A stretch of DNA of 64,000 nt from Vicia villosa. Taxonomy: Eukaryota; Streptophyta; Magnoliopsida; Fabales; Fabaceae. Under the pieces are notes generated by a model that worked only from the letters and a program-made list of their open reading frames with translations, was not told where the DNA came from and ran no database searches. Positions 21,662 to 30,611 of the stretch are shown here, piece after piece. The translations under genes and the position numbers were made by a program. The first letter of the stretch is position 1; each line of letters starts with the position of its first letter. Location of the stretch: NCBI RefSeq assembly GCF_029867415.1, contig NC_081183.1:143421097-143485096 (forward strand). Reading direction: 5' to 3'.

Positions 21662-21666
21662 GTGGG
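21662..21666 (+). repeat. Target-site duplication of Athila, right copy (GTGGG)
   Basis: GTGGG follows CGATCA directly and matches 13533-13537. Confidence 0.95.
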
Positions 21667-22307
21667 AGATATTGTCTTGAAGAGAAGGAATTCATTGATG
21701 AACTTGCAGAAGCACACGTTTTTGAGGAGCTGGAAATTAACCCTTGTAGGGAGATTGTTGTTTGGAGGCCTAAGTATCCAGTTCTGACTGGAGACTTCAA
21801 GTGGTTGTTTGATCTTCTAAGGGAGAACCCTTCTGAGAAGTCCCCCAATATGGTCATTCCAGAAGTTGTCTATCCTCCAGAAGTTGATGCTCCTACTCCT
21901 CCTAGGAATCTTGCTGCCATTCTTCAAGCCCTTGAGAATGGAGATTCTGATCTTCCTGCTCCTGAATATATGAAGAAGATGCTTCTAGGGAAGAAGCTGA
22001 TGCTGAGATTCATCCTGCGGAGCACATTCCTGCTGAGGAAAATCATGATGATGATCTCACAATGGATGCTTTTGTTGAGAATGCTGTCCCTCTGAACAGA
22101 AGTTGTGAAGATTCTTCTGGAGAACCCTCTCTTCTGGTGAAGACTTTAGAGGCTATTCAAAAGAATCAAGCTGACCTAGCTTCTCGCATGCATAAGCAAG
22201 AAGATACCAACAATGAGTTTCGCTCATTTATGGAGAAGCAGGCTGAGAGCAATGTTGGGATTCATGACCTTCTGGCGAAGATTGTTTCCAAACTAGGCCA
22301 GTCGTAG
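21667..22307 (+). pseudogene. Sirevirus envelope-like gene, 3' part
   Basis: This resumes the gene interrupted at 13537. Removing one GTGGG copy joins SRLGG to RYCLEEKEFIDELAEAHVF. The frame runs through WRPKYPVLTGDFKWLFDLL to about 21975, where a one-base frameshift occurs. The correct frame then continues (SREEADAEIHPAEH, then MDAFVENAVP) to a stop at 22305-22307. The last 70 residues (LLVKTLEAIQKNQADLASRM, HKQEDTNNEF) look like a coiled coil. Together with 11151-13537 the gene would encode roughly 1,000 residues. It is inactivated by a TGA, two frame breaks and the Athila insertion. Confidence 0.75.
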
Positions 22308-23335
22308 TCTGTTGTGTCTTAGTTGTCTCTTTCTTTTTGCATCTGTTTTGTGCATCTATCTTCTTCTCCCTTGTATCTTTTGATTAATTCAAATGAATGA
22401 AATCTTTTATCATTCTCTCATATTGTTTGTTTTTCATCTGAATCTTTTATATTTTTTGATGTTATGACAAAAAGGGGGAGAAAATGTGATAATTGATTTA
22501 ATTTACTACATCAATTACTGGGAGAAAGTCTCCACATTTCTAACAGAATTTGCAAGTTCTATGTCTTTGAGTGTTTTGCAGGATTGAAGACTTTCTGAAA
22601 AGCTCACAATGAGAAGCAAAGACATGAGGAAAAGCAATTCTATATAGAAACAAGCTCATGAATATTGAAGCAAGCTGAGTGCTGTGAAGCTTCAAGATCA
22701 GAAGCAAGAAGGAAGAATGTTCTGATATTCTCATGGCAAAATATGCTCTAACACATTCTTATTCCTCATATGTTCTGATGCATTTTTATGTGATTCTGAT
22801 ACATATTATATGCTCTGGTACATATTTTGTTTTTTTTGTGTGCTCTGATACATACTATATGTTCTGATACATATTTTATGTTCTGATTCATTCATGCTTT
22901 GACTTTTGTCGTTTAGTTTGTTCTGAAACATGTCAAGATGTAGAGATGCTCTGATGATGCTCTGGTACATTCAACAATGTTCTGATACAATCTAGCATGC
23001 AATGATTCAAGAGGAAATTTAAAGCTCTGAAGCTGTCCTACGGAAGCAAGAAGCAGAAGCTCTGAATGTTCTGAAGTTCTAAGCTTGTGTGAACGTCTCA
23101 ACTGAAATGGAAAATACTCAGGGAAGTCCTTTAATTTTAAATTTCTTCCAGTATTTATTTCAGGGGGAGATTATTCATCTTAGGGGGAGATTGTTAATCT
23201 CAGGGGGAGACATATTCACACACTATGGTTATATGCTTTTGCTATAACTGTGTATTTGTCTTTAGCCATCTGATATTCTGATTGCAAATTCATATCAATT
23301 ATATATGTTTTTGTCATCATCAAAAAGGGGGAGAT
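22308..23335 (+). promoter_or_regulatory. 3' non-coding region with an array of polypurine tracts
   Basis: Five purine tracts built on AGGGGGAGA occur: 22469-22484, 23161-23170, 23181-23190, 23201-23210, and 23322-23335 directly against the 3' LTR. Multiple polypurine tracts upstream of the 3' LTR are a known hallmark of Sireviruses. The last one is the probable plus-strand primer. No coding sequence was seen. Confidence 0.85.
22741..22900 (+). repeat. Degenerate tandem repeat, TTCTGATACATATT-type
   Basis: About six imperfect units of 20-30 bp are built on (G/T)CTCTGATACATA or TTCTGATACATATT. They lie in the Sirevirus 3' region between the envelope-like stop and the main polypurine cluster. 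Confidence 0.7.
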
Positions 23336-24464
23336 TGTTAGAACAAGATTTGTTCTGATCAATATTCTTAGTTTTGATGATAACAATGTATATGAATTTT
23401 GTATGAGATAATGTGGTACTCTAATCCTATGCAATTTCCATTTCAGGAATCACATAAAGAGTATGCACAAAATCAGCGCAAGAAGCACTGACTCAGAAGG
23501 TTCAGCATGCAACATCAGAACATGCTCTGGCAAGACATCAGAAGATGGTCAAGCAGAATCAAAACATGGTCTATTGAAGCATCAGAAGAACTTGAGATCA
23601 GAAGCAGAAGCACTGAAGTTCTCATGGTATCATGCTAGAAGCACTTCAAGTCAGAAGACAAGAAGATGCTCTGCACCAAGCTGTTTGACTCTGATGAAAT
23701 TCAAACGTTGTTCACACAAACATCAGATCAGAAGAAAGTACAAGATGGCAGGCTACTCTGACTGAAAAAAGGAACGTTAGAAGCTATTAACGGCAATGTC
23801 AGTAGATGCAGCAAAAGCAAGGCTCGAGGTAGTTGACAAAAGAGTGAAACATTAAATGCAATGCTGTACGGATCACGCAACGCATTAAATGCTCCCAACA
23901 GTCATCTTCTCAAGTGCCTATATATAGAAGTTCTGATGAGAAGCTGAATATAACACTTTGCGCAAACATACAGAAACGCTGTCAAATTCAAAAAGCTCTC
24001 AAACTTCATCTTCAACCTCACTTCATTACTGTTGTAATATCTTAGTGAGATTAAGCTTAAACTTAAGAGAAAAATTAAATTTGTGATAATAGCTTATTAA
24101 GAAGCATTGTAACTCTTATAAGAATTTTTTTACATTAATTTGTAAGAACTAGAGGAGATCAAGTTATGATCGGATTCTCTAGAAAGTCTTAGAGGGTATC
24201 TAAGCATTGTGTTCCTAGAGTGATCAGGTTGTGATCAGAATACTCTGAAGACTTAGAGGTTATCTAAGTGGAAAACCATTGTAATCTTGTGTGATTAGTG
24301 GATTAAATCCTCAGGTGAGGTAAATCACTCCAAGGGGGTAGATTGGAGTAGTTTAGTTAACAACGAACCAGGATAAAAATCATTGTTCAAATTGTTTTTA
24401 TCTTACAAATTTTAAAGCTGCACTTATTCAAACCCCCCCTTTCTAAGTATTTTTCTATCCTTCA
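23336..24464 (+). repeat. 3' LTR of copia-B (1129 bp)
   Basis: It starts TGTTAGAACAAG right after the polypurine tract and ends TATCCTTCA. A TATA box CTATATATAG lies at 23918-23927. It has two U5 tandem units (24147-24270), compared with three in copia-A and copia-C. The following bases belong to Ogre-1. Confidence 0.92.
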
Positions 24465-24911
24465 TGGATAGCCCTTTCCCATTAAAGTCTAAAAGAACAA
24501 AATTCTTAAATTTAAGGGTAATTGCTTTTTTATTGCTTGCTCTTTTTCAAATTCAAATTCAAATCAAAATATTTTTCCACTTCTTTTCAAAATCAAATTC
24601 AAAAAGACTACGCTTATTTACAAGCTAAAGTTCTTATTCAAATTTTTATTCACACACTATGTTTCAAACATTTCAAACATTTTGAAAACAAATTGAGCTA
24701 AGCAATTAAGAGCCCATGGATAACCATGGATGCAAAGGGTGCTTTAAACCTTCCCTTTGTATAACTTACCCCCCGAACTCAAAATCTTTTTTAAAAGGTC
24801 TTTTTCTGTTCTTTTAGCCTTTCTATTAAATTGGATAAAATAAAAGTCGGTGGCGACTCTTGCTATCCGCAATATTTCTTTAAAGTCAGTTCTCCCACCG
24901 TATTACAGAAC

Positions 24912-24929
24912 TGGCGACTCTGCTGGGGA
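24912..24929 (+). promoter_or_regulatory. Ogre-1 primer-binding site
   Basis: TGGCGACTCTGCTGGGGA lies four bases after the LTR end (TATTACA). This site, assigned to tRNA-Arg, is diagnostic for Ogre elements of legumes. Confidence 0.85.
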
Positions 24930-25732
24930 TTTTTTGAATAAAAGAGGGGTTATCGTAAAAGTTTAGGATTCACTTTAAATGTTTTCAATTGTTTGTATTG
25001 TTTGCTTTATATTTGTGGCCCCGTTTCGGTTTACTTGTGTGAAAGATCCTAACCTGGATCTGAGTACCTTAGGTAAATGGCATGAGATCAAGGAGACTGC
25101 ACAGCGTATAGTGATGTGGTTGATATGATGGCCATCGTTAGTGTGACACATTCGTTTGTCCTAGTGTTCCTTGGGATCCGACTTGAGGAAATGCTTGGTT
25201 GCCGCGTGGTGTCATTAAACACTAATTTGCCCTTAGAACCTTAGTTGAACTTAACTTTGGCCTATTAGAAAGTAGCGAGATGGCTGGCTTTAGTTCCGAC
25301 TAAAGTTGGTTGATACTCGAAGCTACACTCATATGGACTGGACTTTCAGGACATTTTCGGTCGGTGATTCGATTACCAAACTGAGATAAGAGCCTTCGAG
25401 AAAGGTCAATGATATGAGCTCCCTAGAACCCAATCTTTATATAGGACAGGTTGAACCAACTAAACTTCAGTAGGGAGGGTACTTACCTACGAACTTTATG
25501 CAAGCCTCTAAACCTAAGGGCACTTGTGTGACTTGTTTGTGTTTGCTACTAACCTTTGTTTTCCTTGCATGTTTCCTTTGTAGGATTTGTTTGTCCTTAT
25601 TATCTTACGACATACCTGATGCATTGCATAACATCATGAAATCATAACATAACATGATTAACTAACCCTTTCAAGGATCTTAGGAATTTAGGGCGCACAA
25701 TTTCAGGTACTCTTATCAAGGACTGAATTCCT

Positions 25733-25848
25733 AATCAAGGGGCAAGAGGATTTACTTTCCTCTAGCCACATACCTTCCAATTCAGAGACTCAGTACCTAT
25801 CAAGGGGCAAGAGGATTTATTTTCCTCTAGCCATGTACCTTCACATTC
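25733..25848 (+). repeat. Two direct repeats of about 50 bp in the Ogre-1 leader
   Basis: Units at 25733-25779 and 25799-25848 share CAAGGGGCAAGAGGATTTA and a following TTTCCTCTAGCCA segment, with a few differences. Confidence 0.75.
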
Positions 25849-26085
25849 AAAAGTATCCCGAATCAGAGGCGATGACCCACTCGATATGGTGAGCTTGATT
25901 CTCAAAGAAGGACGTTCAAAGACAAAAGTCAGAATTCTTCAGACAAAGACGCGATCAAACCATTTTCTAACGTTACTAACTAAATTTCCTAAAGATCCTT
26001 GAAAATACTGCATTTTCATTCATAACATCGCATAACAGGTTTCTATAAACAGGTCTCTCATCTTTCCGCTGTTTATTTCAGCATC

Positions 26086-26332
26086 ATGGATCTCGAGCAA
26101 TCAGTCAAAAATCTTCAGGCTCAGAACAACCAGTTCCAAGAGATGATCCTTAACTTGGCCAAGGGGCAAGAATAATTGAAGGTACTTCTGATCAGGAAGG
26201 AGAAGAATCAACATAAGCTTCAGGGTAGTAAAGATAATCGGAAGTCCAAACCTAAGCGATCATTTACTCCGTTGCACATGCCGCTGTTTCAAGTTCTGCA
26301 ACAACTGCTCAATCAGAACTTGATAACCCTAT
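26086..26332 (+). pseudogene. gag: Ogre-1 gag N-terminus, broken
   Basis: An ATG at 26086 starts MDLEQSVKNLQAQNN, a coiled-coil start typical of Ogre Gag. A stop (TAA, 26173-26175) follows 29 codons. The next 150 bp in the same frame encode a piece that resembles a later Gag segment (KRSFTPLHMPLFQVLQQLL). Much of gag therefore seems to be deleted before the copia-C insertion ended it. Confidence 0.65.
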
Positions 26333-27546
26333 TGTTAGAACAAGATTTGTTCTGATCAATATTCTTAGTTTTGATGATAACAAGGATATGAATTTTGTGT
26401 GAGATAATGTGGTACTCTAATACACTGCAATTTCCCTTTCAGGAAATATATAAAGAGTATGCACAAATCAGCGCTCAGAAGCTTTGTCTCAGAAGGTTCA
26501 GCATGCAACATCAGAACATGGTTTGGCAAGACATCAGAAGATGGTCAAGGCAGAATCAGAACATGGGTCTATGGAAGCATCAGAAGAACTTGAGTTCAGA
26601 AGCAGAAGCACTGAAGTTCTCATGGTATCACGCTCAGAAGCACTTCAAGGTCAGAAGACAAGAAGATGCTATGCACCAAGCTGTTTGACTCTGATGATAT
26701 TCAAACGTTGTATACACAAACATCAGATCAGAAGAAAGTACAAGTGGCAGGCTACGCTGACTGACAAAAGGAACGTTAGAAGCTATTAAAGGAAACGTCA
26801 GTAGACACAGCGTGAACAAGGCTCGAGGTAGTTAACAAAAGCGTGAAACATTAAATGCAATGCTGTACGGAATACGCAAAGCATTAAATGCTCCCAACGG
26901 TCATCTTCTCAAGTGCCTATCAATATGAAGTTCTGATGAGAAGCAAGGTTACCAATTCTTGACGATTTCTGTGAATATTAACTTGCTGAAACGCTGTTCA
27001 AATCAAAGCTCAGAAACTTCATCTTCATCAAAGCTCACTACATTGCTGTTGTAATATATTAGTGAGATTAAGCTTAAACGTTAAGAGAAATATCACTGTT
27101 GTGATTATAGCTTTTCAGAAGCATTTGTAATACTCTTAGAATTGATTACATTAATTTGTAAGTAACTAGAGTGATCAAGTGTTGATCAGGATACTCTAGG
27201 AAGTCTTAGCTTGTGTCTAAGCAGTTGTAATTAGAGTGATCACGTGGTGGTCAGGATACTCTAAGAAAGTCTTAGCTTGTGTCTAAGCATTTGTTCCTAG
27301 AGTGATCAGGTTGTGATCAGGATACGCTAGAAGACTTAGTCGTGGGCTAAGTGGAAAACCATTGTAATCTGTTGCGATTAGTGGATTAAATCCTCAGGTG
27401 AGGTAAATCACTCCGTGGGGGTGGACTGGAGTAGTTTAGTTAACAACGAACCAGGATAAAAATAACTGTGCAAATTGTTTTATCGTTCAAGTTTTTAGAC
27501 TACACTTATTCAAACCCCCCCTTTCTAAGTGTTTTTCTATCCTTCA
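26333..27546 (+). repeat. 5' LTR of copia-C (1214 bp)
   Basis: It runs from TGTTAGAACAAG to CTATCCTTCA and has three U5 tandem units at 27173-27352. The TATA position reads CTATCAATATG near 26918, a probable loss of the TATA box. It is closer to the copia-A LTR than to copia-B. Confidence 0.9.
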
Positions 27547-27548
27547 AT

Positions 27549-27563
27549 TGGCATCAGAGCGCC
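27549..27563 (+). promoter_or_regulatory. Primer-binding site of copia-C
   Basis: TGGCATCAGAGCGCC lies two bases after the LTR, identical to copia-A and copia-B. Confidence 0.85.
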
Positions 27564-27632
27564 GGTTCTAAGGTGCAAGCACTTAACCGTGTTTAGAAAA
27601 GATTCAGGAAGAGAAAAACGCTTGAGTAAAAG

Positions 27633-29555
27633 ATGGCTGGTGAAATTCCAACAAATACATCTGCATCTACATCTGGCTCTGCTGAGCAATACAATGGTAA
27701 CAATGGTTATACTAGACCACCAATATTCGATGGTGAAAACTTTGAATATTGGAAATATAAATTGGAAAGTTACTTTCTTGGTCTGGATGCTGATCTATGG
27801 GATCTTCTGTTGGATGGTTACAAACATCCTGTTAAAACTACTGGTGTAAGGCTCACGAGAAGCGAAATGACTGATGATCAAAAGAAAGATTTTAAAAATC
27901 ATCACAAATGCAGGACTGTTTTGCTGAATGCTATCTCTCATGCTGAGTATGAGAAGATATCTAACAGGGAAACGGCCCATGACATATATGAGTCCTTGAA
28001 AATGACTCATGAAGGAAATGCTCAAGTTAAGGAGACCAAAGCTCTTGCACTAATCCAGAAGTACGAAGCCTTCAAGATGGAGGATGATGAAGACATTGAG
28101 AAGATGTTTTCAAGATTTCAAACTCTGACTGCTGGATTAAGAGTTCTGGACAAAGGTTACACCAAAGCTGATCATGTAAAGAAGATCATCAGAAGCTTGC
28201 CCAGAAGATGGGGCCCAATGGTAACTGCATTCAAGATTGCGAAGAATCTGAATGAAGTTTCTTTGGAAGAGCTGATCAGTGCCCTGAGGAGTCATGAGAT
28301 TGAACTTGACGCAAATGAACCTCAGAAGAAAGGTAAGTCTGTTGCATTAAAATCTAATTTTAAAAAATGCACTAACGCTTTTCAGGCTGAAGAAGAAGAT
28401 TCTGAAGAATCAGAGTCAGAAGAAGAAGAAGATGAACTGTCCATGATTTCCAGAAGAGTCAATCAACTCTGGAAAAGCAAGCAAAGGAAGTTCAGGAGCT
28501 TCAAAAGCTCAAAGAAGCCTGAAAGAGGAGAATCTTCTGGAGGCAGAAGATATGACAAGAAAAAGGTTGTGTGCTATGAGTGCAATGAGCCAGGACACTT
28601 CAAAAGTGAGTGCCCAAAACTTCAGAAGGAAAATCCCAAGAAGAAATTTCATAAGAAGAAAGGTCTTATGGCAACATGGGATGATTCAGAATCAGAATCA
28701 GACTCTGAAGATGAGCAGGCAAATCTGGCACTAATGGCCACAATGGATGATGGATCAGAATCTACATCAGAATCAGATTCTAAAGAGGTATTTTCTGAAC
28801 TATCTAGAGAAGAGTTAGTTTCCAGTCTAACAGAACTTCTGGAACTCAAGTCTCAGATTAGTATCAAATACAAGAAGCTGAAAAAGCTATTTGAATTTGA
28901 AACTAAGAAGCTTGAAGTGGAGAATTCTGAACTGAAGGAAAAAGTTTTAAATTTATCCAAAAATACTGGATCTCCTTCTGTCTCTGAAAAATCTACTCCA
29001 AGTCTGAACAATATTCTGAAAGAATATGACTTAAGTTTCAGAAAGTTTTTATCTAGAAGTATTGGCAGAAGTCAACTTGCTTCTATGATATATGCTGTGT
29101 CAGGAAACAAAAGAGCTGGCATTGGTTATGAGGGTGAAATCCCATACAAGCTTGAATCTGTCGATGATATGAAAATATCATACAAGCCTCTGTATAACCA
29201 ATTTAAATTTGGCCACTCCCATGATATTAGGCACACATCACATGCTCAAAGCTTTCACATAACACACACCAAGAAGCATGTGACAAAACCTAAGAAATAT
29301 CATGGAACTCAGAACATAAACTATCATTCTGTTCCTCCTATTTCCTATAAAGCTAAACCCAAGTTCAATCAGAACTTGAGGAAAACTAACAAGAAAGGAC
29401 CCAAGAAGATGTGGGTACCTAAGGAAAAGATTATTCCTATTGCAGATATCCTTGGCTGCAAAGAAGGAAAAACACAACATGTCATGGTACCTGGACTCTG
29501 GGTGCTCGCGACACATGACAGGAAGAAGGTCTATGTTCCAAGACCTGGTGCTTAA
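27633..29555 (+). CDS. gag: copia-C Gag, intact 640-aa ORF
   Basis: This is the capsid/nucleocapsid protein of a copia element. It starts MAGEIPTNTSAS, 86 bp after the LTR, as in copia-A. It contains the copia Gag (UBN2) core over roughly residues 30-235, an acidic SEESESEEEEDE insert absent from copia-B, and a CCHC knuckle CYECNEPGHFKSEC near residues 313-326. Acidic Ser-rich repeats, a coiled-coil-like helix and a basic, His/Tyr-rich tail follow. It ends YVPRPGA-stop, overlapping protease in the +1 frame. No stops interrupt it although pol in the same element is broken. Confidence 0.92.
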   Translation: MAGEIPTNTSASTSGSAEQYNGNNGYTRPPIFDGENFEYWKYKLESYFLGLDADLWDLLLDGYKHPVKTTGVRLTRSEMTDDQKKDFKNHHKCRTVLLNAISHAEYEKISNRETAHDIYESLKMTHEGNAQVKETKALALIQKYEAFKMEDDEDIEKMFSRFQTLTAGLRVLDKGYTKADHVKKIIRSLPRRWGPMVTAFKIAKNLNEVSLEELISALRSHEIELDANEPQKKGKSVALKSNFKKCTNAFQAEEEDSEESESEEEEDELSMISRRVNQLWKSKQRKFRSFKSSKKPERGESSGGRRYDKKKVVCYECNEPGHFKSECPKLQKENPKKKFHKKKGLMATWDDSESESDSEDEQANLALMATMDDGSESTSESDSKEVFSELSREELVSSLTELLELKSQISIKYKKLKKLFEFETKKLEVENSELKEKVLNLSKNTGSPSVSEKSTPSLNNILKEYDLSFRKFLSRSIGRSQLASMIYAVSGNKRAGIGYEGEIPYKLESVDDMKISYKPLYNQFKFGHSHDIRHTSHAQSFHITHTKKHVTKPKKYHGTQNINYHSVPPISYKAKPKFNQNLRKTNKKGPKKMWVPKEKIIPIADILGCKEGKTQHVMVPGLWVLATHDRKKVYVPRPGA

Positions 29556-30611
29556 ATCTGCTGGATAAGTGAAGTTTGGAGGAGATCAGAAGGGCAAAAT
29601 TATTGGCTCAGGAACTATAAAGTCTGGTAACTCTCCTTCTATTTCTAATGTTCTTCTAGTAGATGGATTGGCTCATAACTTATTGTCCATAAGTCAATTA
29701 AGTGACAATGGTTATGACATAATCTTTAATCAAAAGTCTTGCAAGGCTGAAAGTCAGATGGATGGCTCAATCCTATTTACAGGCAAGAGAAAGAACAACA
29801 TTTATAAGATTGATCTTTCTGATCTTGAGAAGCAGAAGGTGACTTGTCTTATGTCTGTTTCTGAGGAGCAATGGGTCTGGCACAGAAGATTAGGACATGC
29901 TAGTTTGAGAAATATTTCTCAGATTAACAAACTAAATCTTGTCAGAGGACTCCCTAATCTGAAATACAAATCAGATGCTCTTTGTGAAGCATGTCAGAAG
30001 GGCAAGTTCTCCAAACCTGCATTCAAGTCTAAGAATGTTGTCTCTTCCTCAAGGCCGTTAGAACTCTTGCACATTGATCTGTTTGGCCCAGTCAAAACAG
30101 CATCTGTCAGAGGGAAGAAATATGGATTAGTCATCGTTGATGATTATAGCCGCTGGACATGGGTAAAGTTCTTAAAACACAAGGATGAGTCTCATTCAGT
30201 GTTCTTCGAATTCTGCACTCAGATCCAATCTGAGAAAGAGTGCAAAATCATAAAGGTCAGAAGTGATCATGGTGGCGAATTTGAGAACAGATTCTTTGAG
30301 GAGTTCTTCAAAGAAAATGGTATTGCCCATGATTTCTCTTGTCCTAGAACTCCACAGCAAAATGGAGTTGTAGAGCGAAAGAATAGGACTCTACAAGAAA
30401 TGGCCAGAACCATGATCAATGAAACCAATATGGCTAAGCATTTCTAGGCAGAAGCAATAAACACTGCGTGTTATATTCAGAATAGAATCTCTATAAGACC
30501 TATTCTAAATAAGACTCCTTATGAATTGTGGAAGAACAGAAAGCCCAACATTTCATATTTTCATCCTTTTGGATGTGTTTGTTTTATTCTGAATACTAAA
30601 GATCATCTTGG
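29482..30611 (+). pseudogene. pol: copia-C pol remnant: protease and integrase, two stops, truncated
   Basis: Protease starts SWYLDSGCSRHM in the +1 frame relative to gag. An in-frame TAA just before 29569 replaces the glutamate of GGEVKFGG. The frame then stays open through HRRLGHAS, LHIDLFGP, RSDHGGEFEN and NGVVERKNR to a TAG near 30445-30447, replacing the tryptophan of HFWAEA. Sequence continues collinear with copia-A to CTTGG at 30611, where Ogre-2 interrupts it. RT and RNase H are not present. Confidence 0.88.

Larger units (their letters stand above)
6446..24464 (+). mobile_element. Sirevirus-type copia-B, carrying copia-A and Athila insertions
   Basis: The order is truncated 5' LTR (6446-7281), primer site, gag (7367-9259), protease and integrase (to about 10712), envelope-like gene (11151-22307, split by Athila), an array of polypurine tracts and the 3' LTR (23336-24464). 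RT and RNase H are absent: sequence jumps from just after the integrase C-terminal region to the pol-env spacer near 10712. The missing first part of the 5' LTR should lie left of copia-A. Bases 6446-6450 (TCATG) are the expected 5-bp duplication made by copia-A. Its right end abuts Ogre-1 LTR sequence, so copia-B inserted into an older Ogre LTR. Its own target duplication cannot be checked because the left end is outside the window. Confidence 0.88.
24465..26332 (+). mobile_element. Ogre-1, Ty3/gypsy (Tat/Ogre) fragment: LTR end, leader and gag start
   Basis: The LTR end (24465-24907) contains the CCCTTTGTATAACTTACCCCC and GGATAAAATAAAAGTCGGTGG words seen in inverted form near 33725-33850. 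It is followed by the tRNA-Arg-type primer site, a leader of about 1.15 kb with no ORF, and the first codons of gag at 26086. Copia-B cuts it on the left and copia-C on the right, after CCTAT (26328-26332). It is the host element for both copia insertions. Confidence 0.82.
26333..30611 (+). mobile_element. Sirevirus-type copia-C, 3' end cut by Ogre-2
   Basis: The order is 5' LTR (26333-27546), primer site, gag (27633-29555), protease and integrase (29482-30611). At CTTGG (30607-30611) the sequence changes abruptly to the TGTCGC end of a minus-strand Ogre LTR. In copia-A and copia-B, CTTGG is followed by TAAGTTTG. The missing RT, RNase H, envelope-like gene and 3' LTR are not elsewhere in the window. 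They should lie to the right, after the Ogre insertions, unless the assembly gap or a deletion removed them. Confidence 0.88.
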
